DNA of 64,000 bases from Deltaproteobacteria bacterium (GTDB lineage Bacteria; Myxococcota_A; UBA9042). Positions 27,064 through 34,847 of this stretch are shown here, one piece after another. Location of the stretch: contig JACKFC010000005.1 of the NCBI GenBank assembly GCA_020632665.1, forward strand, positions 62,001 to 126,000, given 5' to 3'. The notes beneath the pieces are model-generated. The model had not been told where the DNA came from and searched no databases. It saw only the letters and a list, made by a program, of their open reading frames with translations. The position numbers and the translations under genes were made by a program. Position 1 is the stretch's first letter; every line of letters starts with the position of its first letter.

Positions 27064-28449
27064 ATGAGCAATGGTCAGCAGAACCCAGGTCGGCACGCGC
27101 AGCGGCTGACGCTGATCGCCTGGGCCTTGGCCGGCGCGGTCGCGCTCGTCGGCTGCGGCGAGGCCACCGGCGAGGGTGGCAGCAGCGGCGCGACCGACGC
27201 CGCTGGCGCTGCGGACGATTCCGCGGCGGTCGGCGATTCGGCCGCGGGGTCCGACGCGGGCGCGACCGATACGGGCAGCGATGGGAGCGGCGCTGACGCC
27301 GCGGCAACCGACGCGAGCGGCAGCGGTGATGCCGGCGGCGGGCCGATGAAGATCGGCGAGACCATCGACCTCGGCAAGGCGACCATCGATCCGCAGACCG
27401 GCTATTCCGGTGCGCTCTCGGTCGAGATCCCGGCCGGCACGGTCTCGTTCGCGATCACGCTGATCGGCGAGAAGGCCACCACCTACGCCATCGACGACCT
27501 CAAGGATCCGACCGGCGAGACGCTGGTGCTGAAGAATTGGGGCGTCTCAGACATTACGGGCGGCCAGATGTGCCTCTCCTGCAAGGTCCGCGTCGCGCCG
27601 CAGAAGGGCGCGTCGGCAGCGCTGGTGCCGAACGCCCCGGGCGTCGACGTTGTCGCCGGGACCTATACCTTCCGCGTCAACGCCTTCACTTCGACCCAGC
27701 AGGGCGCCTTCAGCCAGCCGAAGAAGGAGCCTGCCGGCGGTGACGTCGCGGTCGTCGTCGCGCTGCAGAAGGCGGCGGCGAAGCCGAAGAAGGGGCGACT
27801 CGACATCAACCTCTGGTACACCGGCGCCAACGACCTCAGCGTCGAGAAGGGCCCGACCGACCCGCGCGTGGTGCAGTGGATCGCCCGCCTGCGCACGCTC
27901 TACGAGCAGATCGGGGTGGAGATCGGCGAGGTCCGGCATTTCCCGATCAGCGCCGACTTCGAGGTCGCCGACGTGACCTCGAACGACGGTGGCGACTTCG
28001 CCGCGATCGGCGCCGCGACGGCTGGCGCGCCGGCCGGCGTCAATTTCATCTTCGTACGCGAGATCTCCAGCCCGTTCGGCGGCTTTGGCGCGGTCCTCGG
28101 CGTCTCCGGCGGCATCCCCGGCCCGGTCGGCATGCAAGGCGCGCCGCGCAACGCTGTGGTCGTCTCGACCTCCGATATTCCCGGCGGCTTCGGCCGGCCG
28201 GCGAAGGAGCACGACGTCGGCGCGACGATGGCGCACGAGGGCGGCCACTACCTCGGCCTCTTTCACACCTCCGAGAACGATTTCGGTGGATTCGGCCCGA
28301 AGCTCCACGATCCACTGCCCGATACGCCAGAGAAGGATACGACCAACCTGATGTATTTCGACGGTGGCTCGGGCGGCTCCGGCCTCTCGCCGCAGCAAGG
28401 TGACGTGGTCCGCGGCAACCCGTGGGTCGTCCCCGTGGAGGAGAAGTGA
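27064..28449 (+). CDS. Metzincin-type zinc metalloprotease lipoprotein
   Basis: 461 residues. Signal peptide and lipobox ALVGC (Cys about residue 31), then a 70-residue Gly/Ser/Ala/Asp linker. The C-terminal domain has the extended zinc motif HEGGHYLGLFH at residues 391-401 (His391, His395 and His401 as ligands, Glu392 as base) and a downstream Met at about 430 (TTNLMYFDG) as the Met-turn, so it is a metzincin. The middle part (about 95-260) is beta-rich. Probably a surface-anchored protease. GGAGGG precedes the ATG; a 6-bp hairpin GCCCCG/CGGGGC (27033-27049) sits in the leader. Stop and next start overlap by one base. Confidence 0.88.
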   Translation: MSNGQQNPGRHAQRLTLIAWALAGAVALVGCGEATGEGGSSGATDAAGAADDSAAVGDSAAGSDAGATDTGSDGSGADAAATDASGSGDAGGGPMKIGETIDLGKATIDPQTGYSGALSVEIPAGTVSFAITLIGEKATTYAIDDLKDPTGETLVLKNWGVSDITGGQMCLSCKVRVAPQKGASAALVPNAPGVDVVAGTYTFRVNAFTSTQQGAFSQPKKEPAGGDVAVVVALQKAAAKPKKGRLDINLWYTGANDLSVEKGPTDPRVVQWIARLRTLYEQIGVEIGEVRHFPISADFEVADVTSNDGGDFAAIGAATAGAPAGVNFIFVREISSPFGGFGAVLGVSGGIPGPVGMQGAPRNAVVVSTSDIPGGFGRPAKEHDVGATMAHEGGHYLGLFHTSENDFGGFGPKLHDPLPDTPEKDTTNLMYFDGGSGGSGLSPQQGDVVRGNPWVVPVEEK

Positions 28450-29075
28450 TGCAGCACCTGATCACCCGCCGTCGATTCCTCCGTGGTGCCGGTCTCGCCC
28501 TGGGCGCCGCGACCCTCGCGCCGGCGCTGCTGGCGGACGCCATGGCTGCGGTGCCGAGCCCGCGGATTCGCCTGCGTGAGGCGCTGCGTGGCCTGGACAC
28601 CCGCGTCGACGCGGCCCTGCTGCGTCGGCTCGCCGGCGCCGAGGCCGAAGCGCTGCTGACCGAGATCGCGTCGGATCGCAGCGAAGATGGCCGCATTCGG
28701 ATGCGCGCCGTCGCTTCGCTGACCGCGCTCGGCTCCGAGGAGGCCGTGGTCCGGCTCCGCGCCATCGAGCGCAGCGCCGGGATGGCGCAGCGGCTGCGTT
28801 GGCACGCCCGGCACGGCGCCGTCGCCGCGCTCGGGCAGCGCGATCCGGCCCGGGCCCTCGGCCTCGCCGCCGGCTGGCAAGCTGATTCCGACCCGCTCTT
28901 GCGCGAGGCGCCGATCCGCGCGCTCCGCCACCTACCGGCGGACGCAGCGCTGGCGGAGCCGGTCCGTGGTGCGTTTGCCGCGCTCCTGGCCCGCGCCGAT
29001 CGCGACGCCGACACCCGCGTCCGCAACGCCGCACGCGCCGTCCGCCGGGCGCGTCAGAGCGGCAGGCCGAAATAG
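28449..29075 (+). CDS. Tat-exported HEAT-repeat protein
   Basis: 208 residues. Twin-arginine motif TRRRFLRG followed by a hydrophobic stretch and an Ala-x-Ala-like cleavage region (ADAMAA) near residue 34. The mature part is all-helical with Ala/Leu/Arg-rich HEAT-like repeats of about 30-35 residues (LTEIASDRSEDGRIRMRAVASL, RARADRDADTRVRNAARA), which form protein-binding solenoids. Its ATG shares a base with the stop of the metzincin gene (TGATG), so the two are coupled and the HEAT protein may chaperone or anchor the protease. Overlaps the convergent gene by 22 bases. Confidence 0.75.
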   Translation: MQHLITRRRFLRGAGLALGAATLAPALLADAMAAVPSPRIRLREALRGLDTRVDAALLRRLAGAEAEALLTEIASDRSEDGRIRMRAVASLTALGSEEAVVRLRAIERSAGMAQRLRWHARHGAVAALGQRDPARALGLAAGWQADSDPLLREAPIRALRHLPADAALAEPVRGAFAALLARADRDADTRVRNAARAVRRARQSGRPK

Positions 29076-29818
29076 AGTGTGCCGGCGCTGCCATCCGGCC
29101 CGGCGCGACCCTGCAGACCGATCTCGAAGGTCTCGACGCGGGTGCGCGCACCGAGCAAGAAATAGCCGGCGTTGTTGTCGAAGACGTCCTGGGTGAAGCC
29201 GATGACGCCGCGGATCCGTGGCTCGTGATCGTCGACGTCCTCGGCGATGCCCCAACCGAGGGCGAAGGTCATCGCCGAGGGGCGTGTATCCCAATCGCCC
29301 GCGCCCAAGCTCCAGCGGGCGTGGATCCACTCGGGCCCCAAGCGCAACGCCCAAGCTGGAAAGGCGCGAAACTCGCGGTCGAGGACGCCCAGCTCGTTGC
29401 GGCTGAAGCGCCCGCCGCCGACCCCGCCGAGCCGCAGCCCGGCCCACGCCCAATCGATGCCGACGATGGCCCGGGCGAAGGCGTAGGTCACGTCGGAGTC
29501 GAGCAGCCGGGTGTTGCCGGTGCCCTGGTCGGTGAACGACTCCGCGTCCTTCCGCGTCTCGGTCGCCATCACCCCGTCGAGGTCGGTGACGACGTCGCCG
29601 CCGACGAAGGCGAGCGGTCCGTGCCGGTTGTGCAAGCGGACCGCGGCGTCGACGTGGCGGACCTGCACCGCCCGCGAGCCACAGGCCGGGACGAAGCGAT
29701 AGGCGCCGCCGCCGCCGCGAAGCTCGACCCGGTCACGCGGCTGCGCGAGGGCGCCCATCAGCGCCGGGGCTGCGACCATCAGCGCCAAATGCGCGGCGAT
29801 GCGGATCTTCTGCTCCAT
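29054..29818 (-). CDS. Outer-membrane beta-barrel-like protein, unknown function
   Basis: 254 residues. N-terminal signal peptide (Met-Ala-rich core, ALAQ cleavage-like site near 25), then alternating strands such as YRFVPACGSRAVQV, VDAAVRLHNRHG, GLRLGGVGGGRFS, WALRLGPEWIHARWSLG, VIGFTQDVF and TFEIGLQGRAG, ending FGLPL with an aromatic-containing last strand. This is the look of a small outer-membrane barrel or a lipid A deacylase/acyloxyacyl-hydrolase-type barrel; no catalytic motif was assigned. Convergent with the HEAT gene, and separated by 15 bases from the membrane protein upstream on the same strand. Confidence 0.6.
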   Translation of the reverse strand: MEQKIRIAAHLALMVAAPALMGALAQPRDRVELRGGGGAYRFVPACGSRAVQVRHVDAAVRLHNRHGPLAFVGGDVVTDLDGVMATETRKDAESFTDQGTGNTRLLDSDVTYAFARAIVGIDWAWAGLRLGGVGGGRFSRNELGVLDREFRAFPAWALRLGPEWIHARWSLGAGDWDTRPSAMTFALGWGIAEDVDDHEPRIRGVIGFTQDVFDNNAGYFLLGARTRVETFEIGLQGRAGPDGSAGTLYFGLPL

Positions 29819-29833
29819 GCTGCGTCCTCCGTG

Positions 29834-30910
29834 TCACTGCGACCGGAGCTGGTCGAGGCGTGCCAACGCTGGCGGGGCGAGCAGAGGCATGCCGTACATG
29901 ACCACACGTCCGATGTTGAAGTGCACATCCGCCGCAGCCGAGGCCAGAAACAAGGCCAGCACGGGTAGCCCCTCGGCGAGACCCACCGGGGCTCTGGCCG
30001 AGCGCGGTTGCCCCTTCGCAACGATGAAGAGTGCCGCCATGATCGCAGTCGGCAGGACGTTCAGCACCAATCCGCGCGGTGAGAGTGAGAGGCGAAGGCT
30101 CCGGACCAGATTCGCTGGCCACGCAAGGAGGTTCATGCCGTCGGCAAAAAGATCGGCCACGGGCAGGTCGACCAGCGCGACGGCGGCGAGCCAAAGCAGC
30201 GCCGACAGGATCGCGACCGCAACGGCTCGGGACAGCCCGCGTTCGCCTCGAAACCAACGCACTGCGAGGTGGACCGTCATGACCAAGGTCACCTTCTCGT
30301 TGATGAAGGGGGCCACGAGCAGCAACGGCAGCAAGAGCCGTTCTCGTGGCAGTACAGCGAGAAGCAACGCGATCGCGGCGATCGAAACCGGATCGACCGA
30401 GTGAATCATGGCAAAGCGCACCAGCAGCAGGGTGAGCAGTCCTGCGGCCACCGCCGCGCCCGCCGACGCCCCCCACTGCCGGCGGCAGTTCCACGCGGTC
30501 AGCCACGCGAGCAGGGCCGAAGACCACCACGCCAGTGCCGCGAGCGCAGAGATCGCGCGCAGCCGCGCGACCGAAGGGCCGCCGTCCTCTGGCTTCGGAA
30601 GCTCGGAGAAGGGCAACACCGGAACGACGTGAAGCAAGGCCACGCCGGGACCCCACGACAATACGCGATAGCCGAACGGGCTCGTCAGCTTCGGGCTTTC
30701 CGCGTCGCCGGAAAGGCGCAGGATCATCCCGGGATAGTCGTCGAACGGACCGGTACGAAACGCCAACGTGCGGCAAGCATCGACGTATTGCGGAAGGCTG
30801 AGGACGAGGAACGTGAAGAAGAGCAGGGCACCGCCGCGCCACCCTTCGACCCATCGCCGGCCGGGCGGTGTCGCAGCGGCCGTCTGGATTGGTCCTGCCT
30901 CGATATCCAT
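29834..30910 (-). CDS. Polytopic membrane protein, unknown function
   Basis: 358 residues from an ATG preceded by GGAGGGCGAG. About nine or ten hydrophobic segments, with a periplasmic-side loop FRTGPFDDYPGMILRLSGD after the first and INEKVTLVMTVHLAVRWFRGE near the middle. The DDYP and LTSPFGYRVLS motifs, with the membrane pattern, recall glycosyltransferase family-39/87-like or O-antigen-type membrane proteins, but no confident family match was made. Same strand and 15 bases from the outer-membrane-like gene, so possibly the same transcript. GC content is slightly lower than that of its neighbours. Confidence 0.6.
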   Translation of the reverse strand: MDIEAGPIQTAAATPPGRRWVEGWRGGALLFFTFLVLSLPQYVDACRTLAFRTGPFDDYPGMILRLSGDAESPKLTSPFGYRVLSWGPGVALLHVVPVLPFSELPKPEDGGPSVARLRAISALAALAWWSSALLAWLTAWNCRRQWGASAGAAVAAGLLTLLLVRFAMIHSVDPVSIAAIALLLAVLPRERLLLPLLLVAPFINEKVTLVMTVHLAVRWFRGERGLSRAVAVAILSALLWLAAVALVDLPVADLFADGMNLLAWPANLVRSLRLSLSPRGLVLNVLPTAIMAALFIVAKGQPRSARAPVGLAEGLPVLALFLASAAADVHFNIGRVVMYGMPLLAPPALARLDQLRSQ

Positions 30911-31157
30911 CTCGCCCTCCCGACGTTGCGGCCGAGCACCGCGATCCGGGCGCTGCAGCAGCGGTGCCGTCGGCGTCGTCGAATCGACTGCGGCCGTCCC
31001 GGTCGAGTCGGTCGGCCTCCATCTCGGCGCCGGCCCGTCCGCTTCTCCGCGTGATGCGAGGCCCGAGATCGTACGCGAGGCCCGGCACGCGAGCAACCGT
31101 TTCGCTCGGCAGTGCGCGGCTAGCCCCGTTGCCTCGGGTGTGCGAATGTCCTCCCAC

Positions 31158-31169
31158 GCGTTGCAACGC
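31158..31169. promoter_or_regulatory. 12-base perfect palindrome before the chalcone-isomerase-like gene
   Basis: GCGTTGCAACGC, perfectly self-complementary, centred 28 bases before the ATG and just before the CAGGAGG ribosome site. Candidate operator; the binding protein is unknown. Confidence 0.4.
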
Positions 31170-31191
31170 ATGCAGGGCGACAGGAGGCACG

Positions 31192-31806
31192 ATGACGACC
31201 CCGCCCGCCACCGCCGCTCGCGTCCCGGCCCTCGCGATGCCCCTGCGCCGCTTGCCGCTCGCTGCCCTGCTGGTTGGCTTGGTCCTGCCGCTCGGCGACG
31301 TCGACGCGGCCAGCGCTGGCGGGGTCTCCTTCCCCGAGACCATCACGTTGGGTGGCGAGTCGCTGCCGATCGTCGGTGTGGGCCTGCGCAGCAAGTGGAT
31401 GGTCAAGGTCTACGCGATGGCCGTCTACCAGAAGACGCCGACCAAGAGCGCTGGCCACCTGATCAAGGCGGACGAGTCGAAGTTCATCTGGATCAAGATG
31501 TTGCGGACGATCGACGGCGACAAGATGCGCGACGCCATCCGCGAGGGGTTGGAGAACAACGTGCCCGAATCGACCCGCAAGGCGATCGAGGGCTCGGTGG
31601 CGAAGCTGGAGAAGGCCTTCCCCGGCGAGATCCCGAAGGGCGCGAATATCGGCTTCTGGTACGTGCCCGGCCGCGGGACGGTGCTGCAGCTCGGCGACGT
31701 CGACAAGGCGCGGTTGCCCGGCAAGCGGTTCATGAGCTCGCTTTGGGCGATTTGGTTCGGCAAGGACCCCGCCGACTCGGATCTGAAGAAGTCCGTATTG
31801 CGCTAA
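31192..31806 (+). CDS. Exported chalcone-isomerase-like protein
   Basis: 204 residues. A signal peptide (core about 18-36) is followed by a domain with FPETITLGGESLPIVGVGLRSKWMVKVYAMAVYQ, the opening of the bacterial chalcone-isomerase-like family, then KFIWIKMLRTID and a Gly-rich FWYVPGRGTVLQL. The family shares the fold but not the plant activity, and in bacteria is usually a periplasmic fatty-acid or lipid binding protein. CAGGAGG precedes the ATG. The last 12 codons are part of a 41-base sequence that is repeated 138 bases downstream. Confidence 0.87.
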   Translation: MTTPPATAARVPALAMPLRRLPLAALLVGLVLPLGDVDAASAGGVSFPETITLGGESLPIVGVGLRSKWMVKVYAMAVYQKTPTKSAGHLIKADESKFIWIKMLRTIDGDKMRDAIREGLENNVPESTRKAIEGSVAKLEKAFPGEIPKGANIGFWYVPGRGTVLQLGDVDKARLPGKRFMSSLWAIWFGKDPADSDLKKSVLR

Positions 31807-31808
31807 CG
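31768..31808 (+). repeat. 41-base direct repeat, copy 1
   Basis: Covers the last 12 codons and the TAA stop of the chalcone-isomerase-like gene plus two bases. Identical copy at 31906-31946. Confidence 0.95.
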
Positions 31809-31905
31809 GTCCGGTCGCCGGCCCTGCCGTGCCTGACGTACTCGCGCCCGGTTTGGCGTTCCGGTTGTTCGGTCGTGATTGGACCGGGCCCGGTTCGGTC
31901 GCGAT

Positions 31906-31946
31906 CCCGCCGACTCGGATCTGAAGAAGTCCGTATTGCGCTAACG
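31906..31946 (+). repeat. 41-base direct repeat, copy 2
   Basis: Exact copy of 31768-31808. It lies in the gap between convergent genes and includes the last bases and stop of menG on the other strand. Together with copy 1 it brackets a 97-base non-coding spacer (31809-31905) with no recognised content. Confidence 0.95.
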
Positions 31947-32657
31947 CCCAGCGACGCGCCCGACGTAGAGGTGCGCCACCTCCGGGAACATCGGGGTGAA
32001 GTCGACGTCGACCAGGCCCGCCTCGCGCATCTTCTCGCAGAAGGTCTCAGGCGCCGGGAAGGCCGCGATCGACTCCTGTAGGTAGCGATACTCGCGCGCG
32101 CCGCTGATCAGCGCGCCGAGCCGCGGCACGATGTGGTGCACGTGCAGCCGGGCGAAGGGAGCGAGCAGGCCGCGCCGGGGCTCGCCGAGCTCGAGGACGG
32201 CGACGACGCCACCGGGGCGCACCACGCGCGCCATCTCCCGCAGGCCGCGGACGCGATCGGGGACGTTGCGGATGCCGAACGCCATGGTCGCGCCGGCGAA
32301 GCGGTCGTCGGCGAAGGGCATCGCCTGCGCGTCGCCCTGGACCAGCTCGATGCGTCCGGCCAGCCCGGCGTCACCGACCTTGCGCCGGCCCACGCCGAGC
32401 ATCCCCGACGAGGGATCCAGGCCGACCACCCGGACCTCGTCGCCGCGGCGGGCGAGGGCGAGGGCGACGTCGGCCGTGCCGGTCGCCACGTCGAGGAATT
32501 CGCCATCGCCCAGCGGCCCGAGGGCGTCGAGCAACATCCGCCGCCAGCGCAGGTCCAGGCCCATCGAGAGCAGGCGGTTGAGCAGGTCGTAGCGCGCCGC
32601 GATGCGGTCGAACATCTCTCCGCCGCCGAGGCGCATCGCCGTTCCTTGGGTCGTCAT
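31941..32657 (-). CDS. menG: Demethylmenaquinone methyltransferase (UbiE/MenG)
   Basis: 238 residues. SAM-binding VATGTADVALALARRG near residue 55, GLDPSSGMLGVGRRK, the QGDAQAMPFADDRFAGATMAFGIRNV block near 110 and LELGEPRRG. The FGIRNV string is a hallmark of UbiE/MenG enzymes. It adds the final methyl group to demethylmenaquinone. The ATG overlaps the DAHP synthase stop by four bases (ATGA), placing it last in the menA operon. Its stop codon lies inside copy 2 of the 41-base repeat. Confidence 0.94.
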   Translation of the reverse strand: MTTQGTAMRLGGGEMFDRIAARYDLLNRLLSMGLDLRWRRMLLDALGPLGDGEFLDVATGTADVALALARRGDEVRVVGLDPSSGMLGVGRRKVGDAGLAGRIELVQGDAQAMPFADDRFAGATMAFGIRNVPDRVRGLREMARVVRPGGVVAVLELGEPRRGLLAPFARLHVHHIVPRLGALISGAREYRYLQESIAAFPAPETFCEKMREAGLVDVDFTPMFPEVAHLYVGRVAGR

Positions 32658-33670
32658 CCGTCCTCCCGCTGCGCCGCCTTGCGGACGCTTGCGCCGATCG
32701 CCTGCAAGGTAGCGGCGTCGATGGCCTGTGCGGCGTCGCTGCGTGCGTTGCCGGCGTCGGGGTGGGCCTCGACCAGGACGCCGTGCGCCCCCGCCGAGAG
32801 GCCGGCCTGCGCCAGCGGCACGACCAGATCGCGCCGGCCCGCAGCGTGGCTGGGATCGACGACGATGGCGTGGCCGTCGATGCCGGCGATCAGCGCCACC
32901 GCGCCGAGGTCGAGGACGTTGCGCGTCTCCCGATCGACGCCAGCGATGCCGCGCTCGCAGAGGACCACGCCCGCGGCCCCGGCGGCCAGCAGATGCTCGG
33001 CGGCGAGGCGCCACTCCTGCAGCGTCGCGCTCTGCCCGCGCTTGAGCAGCACCGGCCGGCCCAACGTGCCGATCGCCGAGAGCAGGCCGTAGCTGGCCAT
33101 CGAGCGCGAGCCGACCTGCACCACGTCGGCGTATTCTGCGACCTCGGCGGCGTGGGCCTCGCTCATCGCTTCGCTGACCAGCAGCAGCCCGTGGGCGTCC
33201 GCCGCTTCGCGCAGCCAACGCAACGCGGTGGCGCCGTCGCCGCGGTAGGCATAGGGGCTCGTCCGCGGCTTGAACGCGCCGCCGCGCAGCACCTTGGCGC
33301 CGGCGGCGGCCGCCATCGCTGCCGCTTGCCAGGCCGTCTCTTCGCTTTCGGCCGAGCAGGGACCGGCCAGCAACAGCGGCTCGGCGCCGGGGCCGCAGCG
33401 GACCGGGGCGCTCGCGCCGCGGGCCTGCCCGAGCGTGACCGCCACGCCCGCTTGCGCGTCGAGCAAGGGATGCTCGCTGCGCGCCATCATCACCTTCGCC
33501 ACGCCGGGCAGCGAGGCCAGCGTGCGGTCGTCGACCGCCTGCGAATGGCTCGCCACCTGCAGCGCCGTGCCATCGCCGAGCGCGACGCTCCAGACCCCGA
33601 GCCGCCGCAGGGCGCGGTCGACCTCGGCCCGGTCGGCGTCGGATTCCAGGAGTAGGACGCAGTCTCGCAT
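32654..33670 (-). CDS. 3-deoxy-7-phosphoheptulonate (DAHP) synthase
   Basis: 338 residues. An N-terminal ferredoxin-like domain (1-70) precedes the barrel with LAGPCSAES near 103, GGAFKPRTSPYAY near 135, VGSRSMASYGLL, VLLKRG near 199 and VDPSHAAGRRD near 270. This is the type I-beta, AroF-related class, without a chorismate mutase domain; the ferredoxin-like domain usually carries allosteric control. It makes the first intermediate of the shikimate pathway. Its place inside a menaquinone operon links supply of chorismate to demand. The GPCS Cys and metal-binding residues are present. Start is an ATG 13 bases after the preceding gene. Confidence 0.93.
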   Translation of the reverse strand: MRDCVLLLESDADRAEVDRALRRLGVWSVALGDGTALQVASHSQAVDDRTLASLPGVAKVMMARSEHPLLDAQAGVAVTLGQARGASAPVRCGPGAEPLLLAGPCSAESEETAWQAAAMAAAAGAKVLRGGAFKPRTSPYAYRGDGATALRWLREAADAHGLLLVSEAMSEAHAAEVAEYADVVQVGSRSMASYGLLSAIGTLGRPVLLKRGQSATLQEWRLAAEHLLAAGAAGVVLCERGIAGVDRETRNVLDLGAVALIAGIDGHAIVVDPSHAAGRRDLVVPLAQAGLSAGAHGVLVEAHPDAGNARSDAAQAIDAATLQAIGASVRKAAQREDG

Positions 33671-33683
33671 CGGGTCCTCCTGC

Positions 33684-34847
33684 CTAATGGCTGCGCCGCG
33701 CCGCCGCGCGGACCACAGCGACCAGCGCGTCGCGCGCCGGCCCGTTGGGGAATTCCTGCAACAAGGCCACGGCCCGCTCGGCCGCCGCCTCGGCCTGCCG
33801 CCAGGTGGCGGGGACCGCGCCGGTCCGCAGGATGCGGTCACGCAAGGCGAGCAGGGTCGCCGGCTCGACGGCGTGCGGCGGCTGCTGCGCGACCTCGCGC
33901 AGCGCCGCGCCGAGGCTCGGATCACGGGCGACGGCGAAGGCGATCGGCCAGGTCGGCTTGCCCTCGCGCAGGTCGGCGAAGGCGTCCTTGCCGGTCAGCG
34001 CCGGGTCGCCGTCGAGGTCGAGGGCGTCGTCGGCGAGCTGGAAGGCCTCGCCGAGTAGCGCACCGAAGGCGCCGAGGCGCTCGACCGCCGCGTCGGGCAG
34101 GTTGGCGGCGCGGCCACCGGCCCGCAGCGCCCAGGCGAAGAGCGCGCCCGTCTTGCCGTCGGCGACCCGGCGCCAGGCGATCTGCGCCTCTTCCGGCTCG
34201 CAGAGGTCGGCGGCGCCGCGTCGCTCGAGCTGCAGCGCCTCGGCGGCGACCATGCGGTCGATCACGTCGATCAACTCGGTCATCGCGCCGGGGACGCCGG
34301 CGCGGTCGACGCGGCGCAAGGCGTCGACCAGGACGTGATCGCCGCCGAGCACGCTCGCCGGGTTGCCATAGAGCACACGCGCGGTCGAGGCGCCTCGCCG
34401 CTCGTCGCCCAGATCGATGACGTCGTCGTGCAGCAGCGTCGCGGCGTGGGCCAGCTCCGCGGCGGCGGCCAGGTCGCGCACTGCACGCGAGGCCGGCGGG
34501 ACCTCGCCGAGCCGCGACGCCAGCAGCACGCAGAGCGGACGCACCCGCTTGCCCGGTTGGTCGAGCAGGTGGCGCGCGGCGCGTCGGGCGAGCGTATCGA
34601 AGGGCTCCTCGCGGCGCTCCGCCCGTGCCTCGCCGAGCGCGCTCTCGAGCGCTTGCAGGTCGTCGTCCAGCCAGGCGGCGAGCGTCTCGAAGCGCTCGGC
34701 CAGGCTGCCCAGGCCCGCCGCCCGGCTGCTCGCCGCGAGGGGGCCGAGGATGCGCGTTCCGCCCCGCGTTGCCGCGCCCTTGCGGCCCTCGGTCTGCGTT
34801 TGCCGCGGCGTCGCGTTGACAGCGCCGCTCCACATCGCTTCCCTCAT
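33684..34847 (-). CDS. Trans-isoprenyl diphosphate synthase (polyprenyl synthetase)
   Basis: 387 residues. First Asp-rich motif HDDVIDLGDERRG near residue 133-140 and second motif LADDALD near 262, with GKRVRPLCVLLAS near 98 and DGKTGALF near 218. These are the catalytic blocks of all-trans polyprenyl diphosphate synthases. In this operon it probably makes the side chain joined to DHNA by MenA. Low-complexity N-terminus of about 50 residues. GGAGG lies six bases before the ATG, and the ATG overlaps the TGA that ends the extended menC-menE frame (ATGA). The chain length made cannot be read from sequence by eye. Confidence 0.92.
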   Translation of the reverse strand: MREAMWSGAVNATPRQTQTEGRKGAATRGGTRILGPLAASSRAAGLGSLAERFETLAAWLDDDLQALESALGEARAERREEPFDTLARRAARHLLDQPGKRVRPLCVLLASRLGEVPPASRAVRDLAAAAELAHAATLLHDDVIDLGDERRGASTARVLYGNPASVLGGDHVLVDALRRVDRAGVPGAMTELIDVIDRMVAAEALQLERRGAADLCEPEEAQIAWRRVADGKTGALFAWALRAGGRAANLPDAAVERLGAFGALLGEAFQLADDALDLDGDPALTGKDAFADLREGKPTWPIAFAVARDPSLGAALREVAQQPPHAVEPATLLALRDRILRTGAVPATWRQAEAAAERAVALLQEFPNGPARDALVAVVRAAARRSH

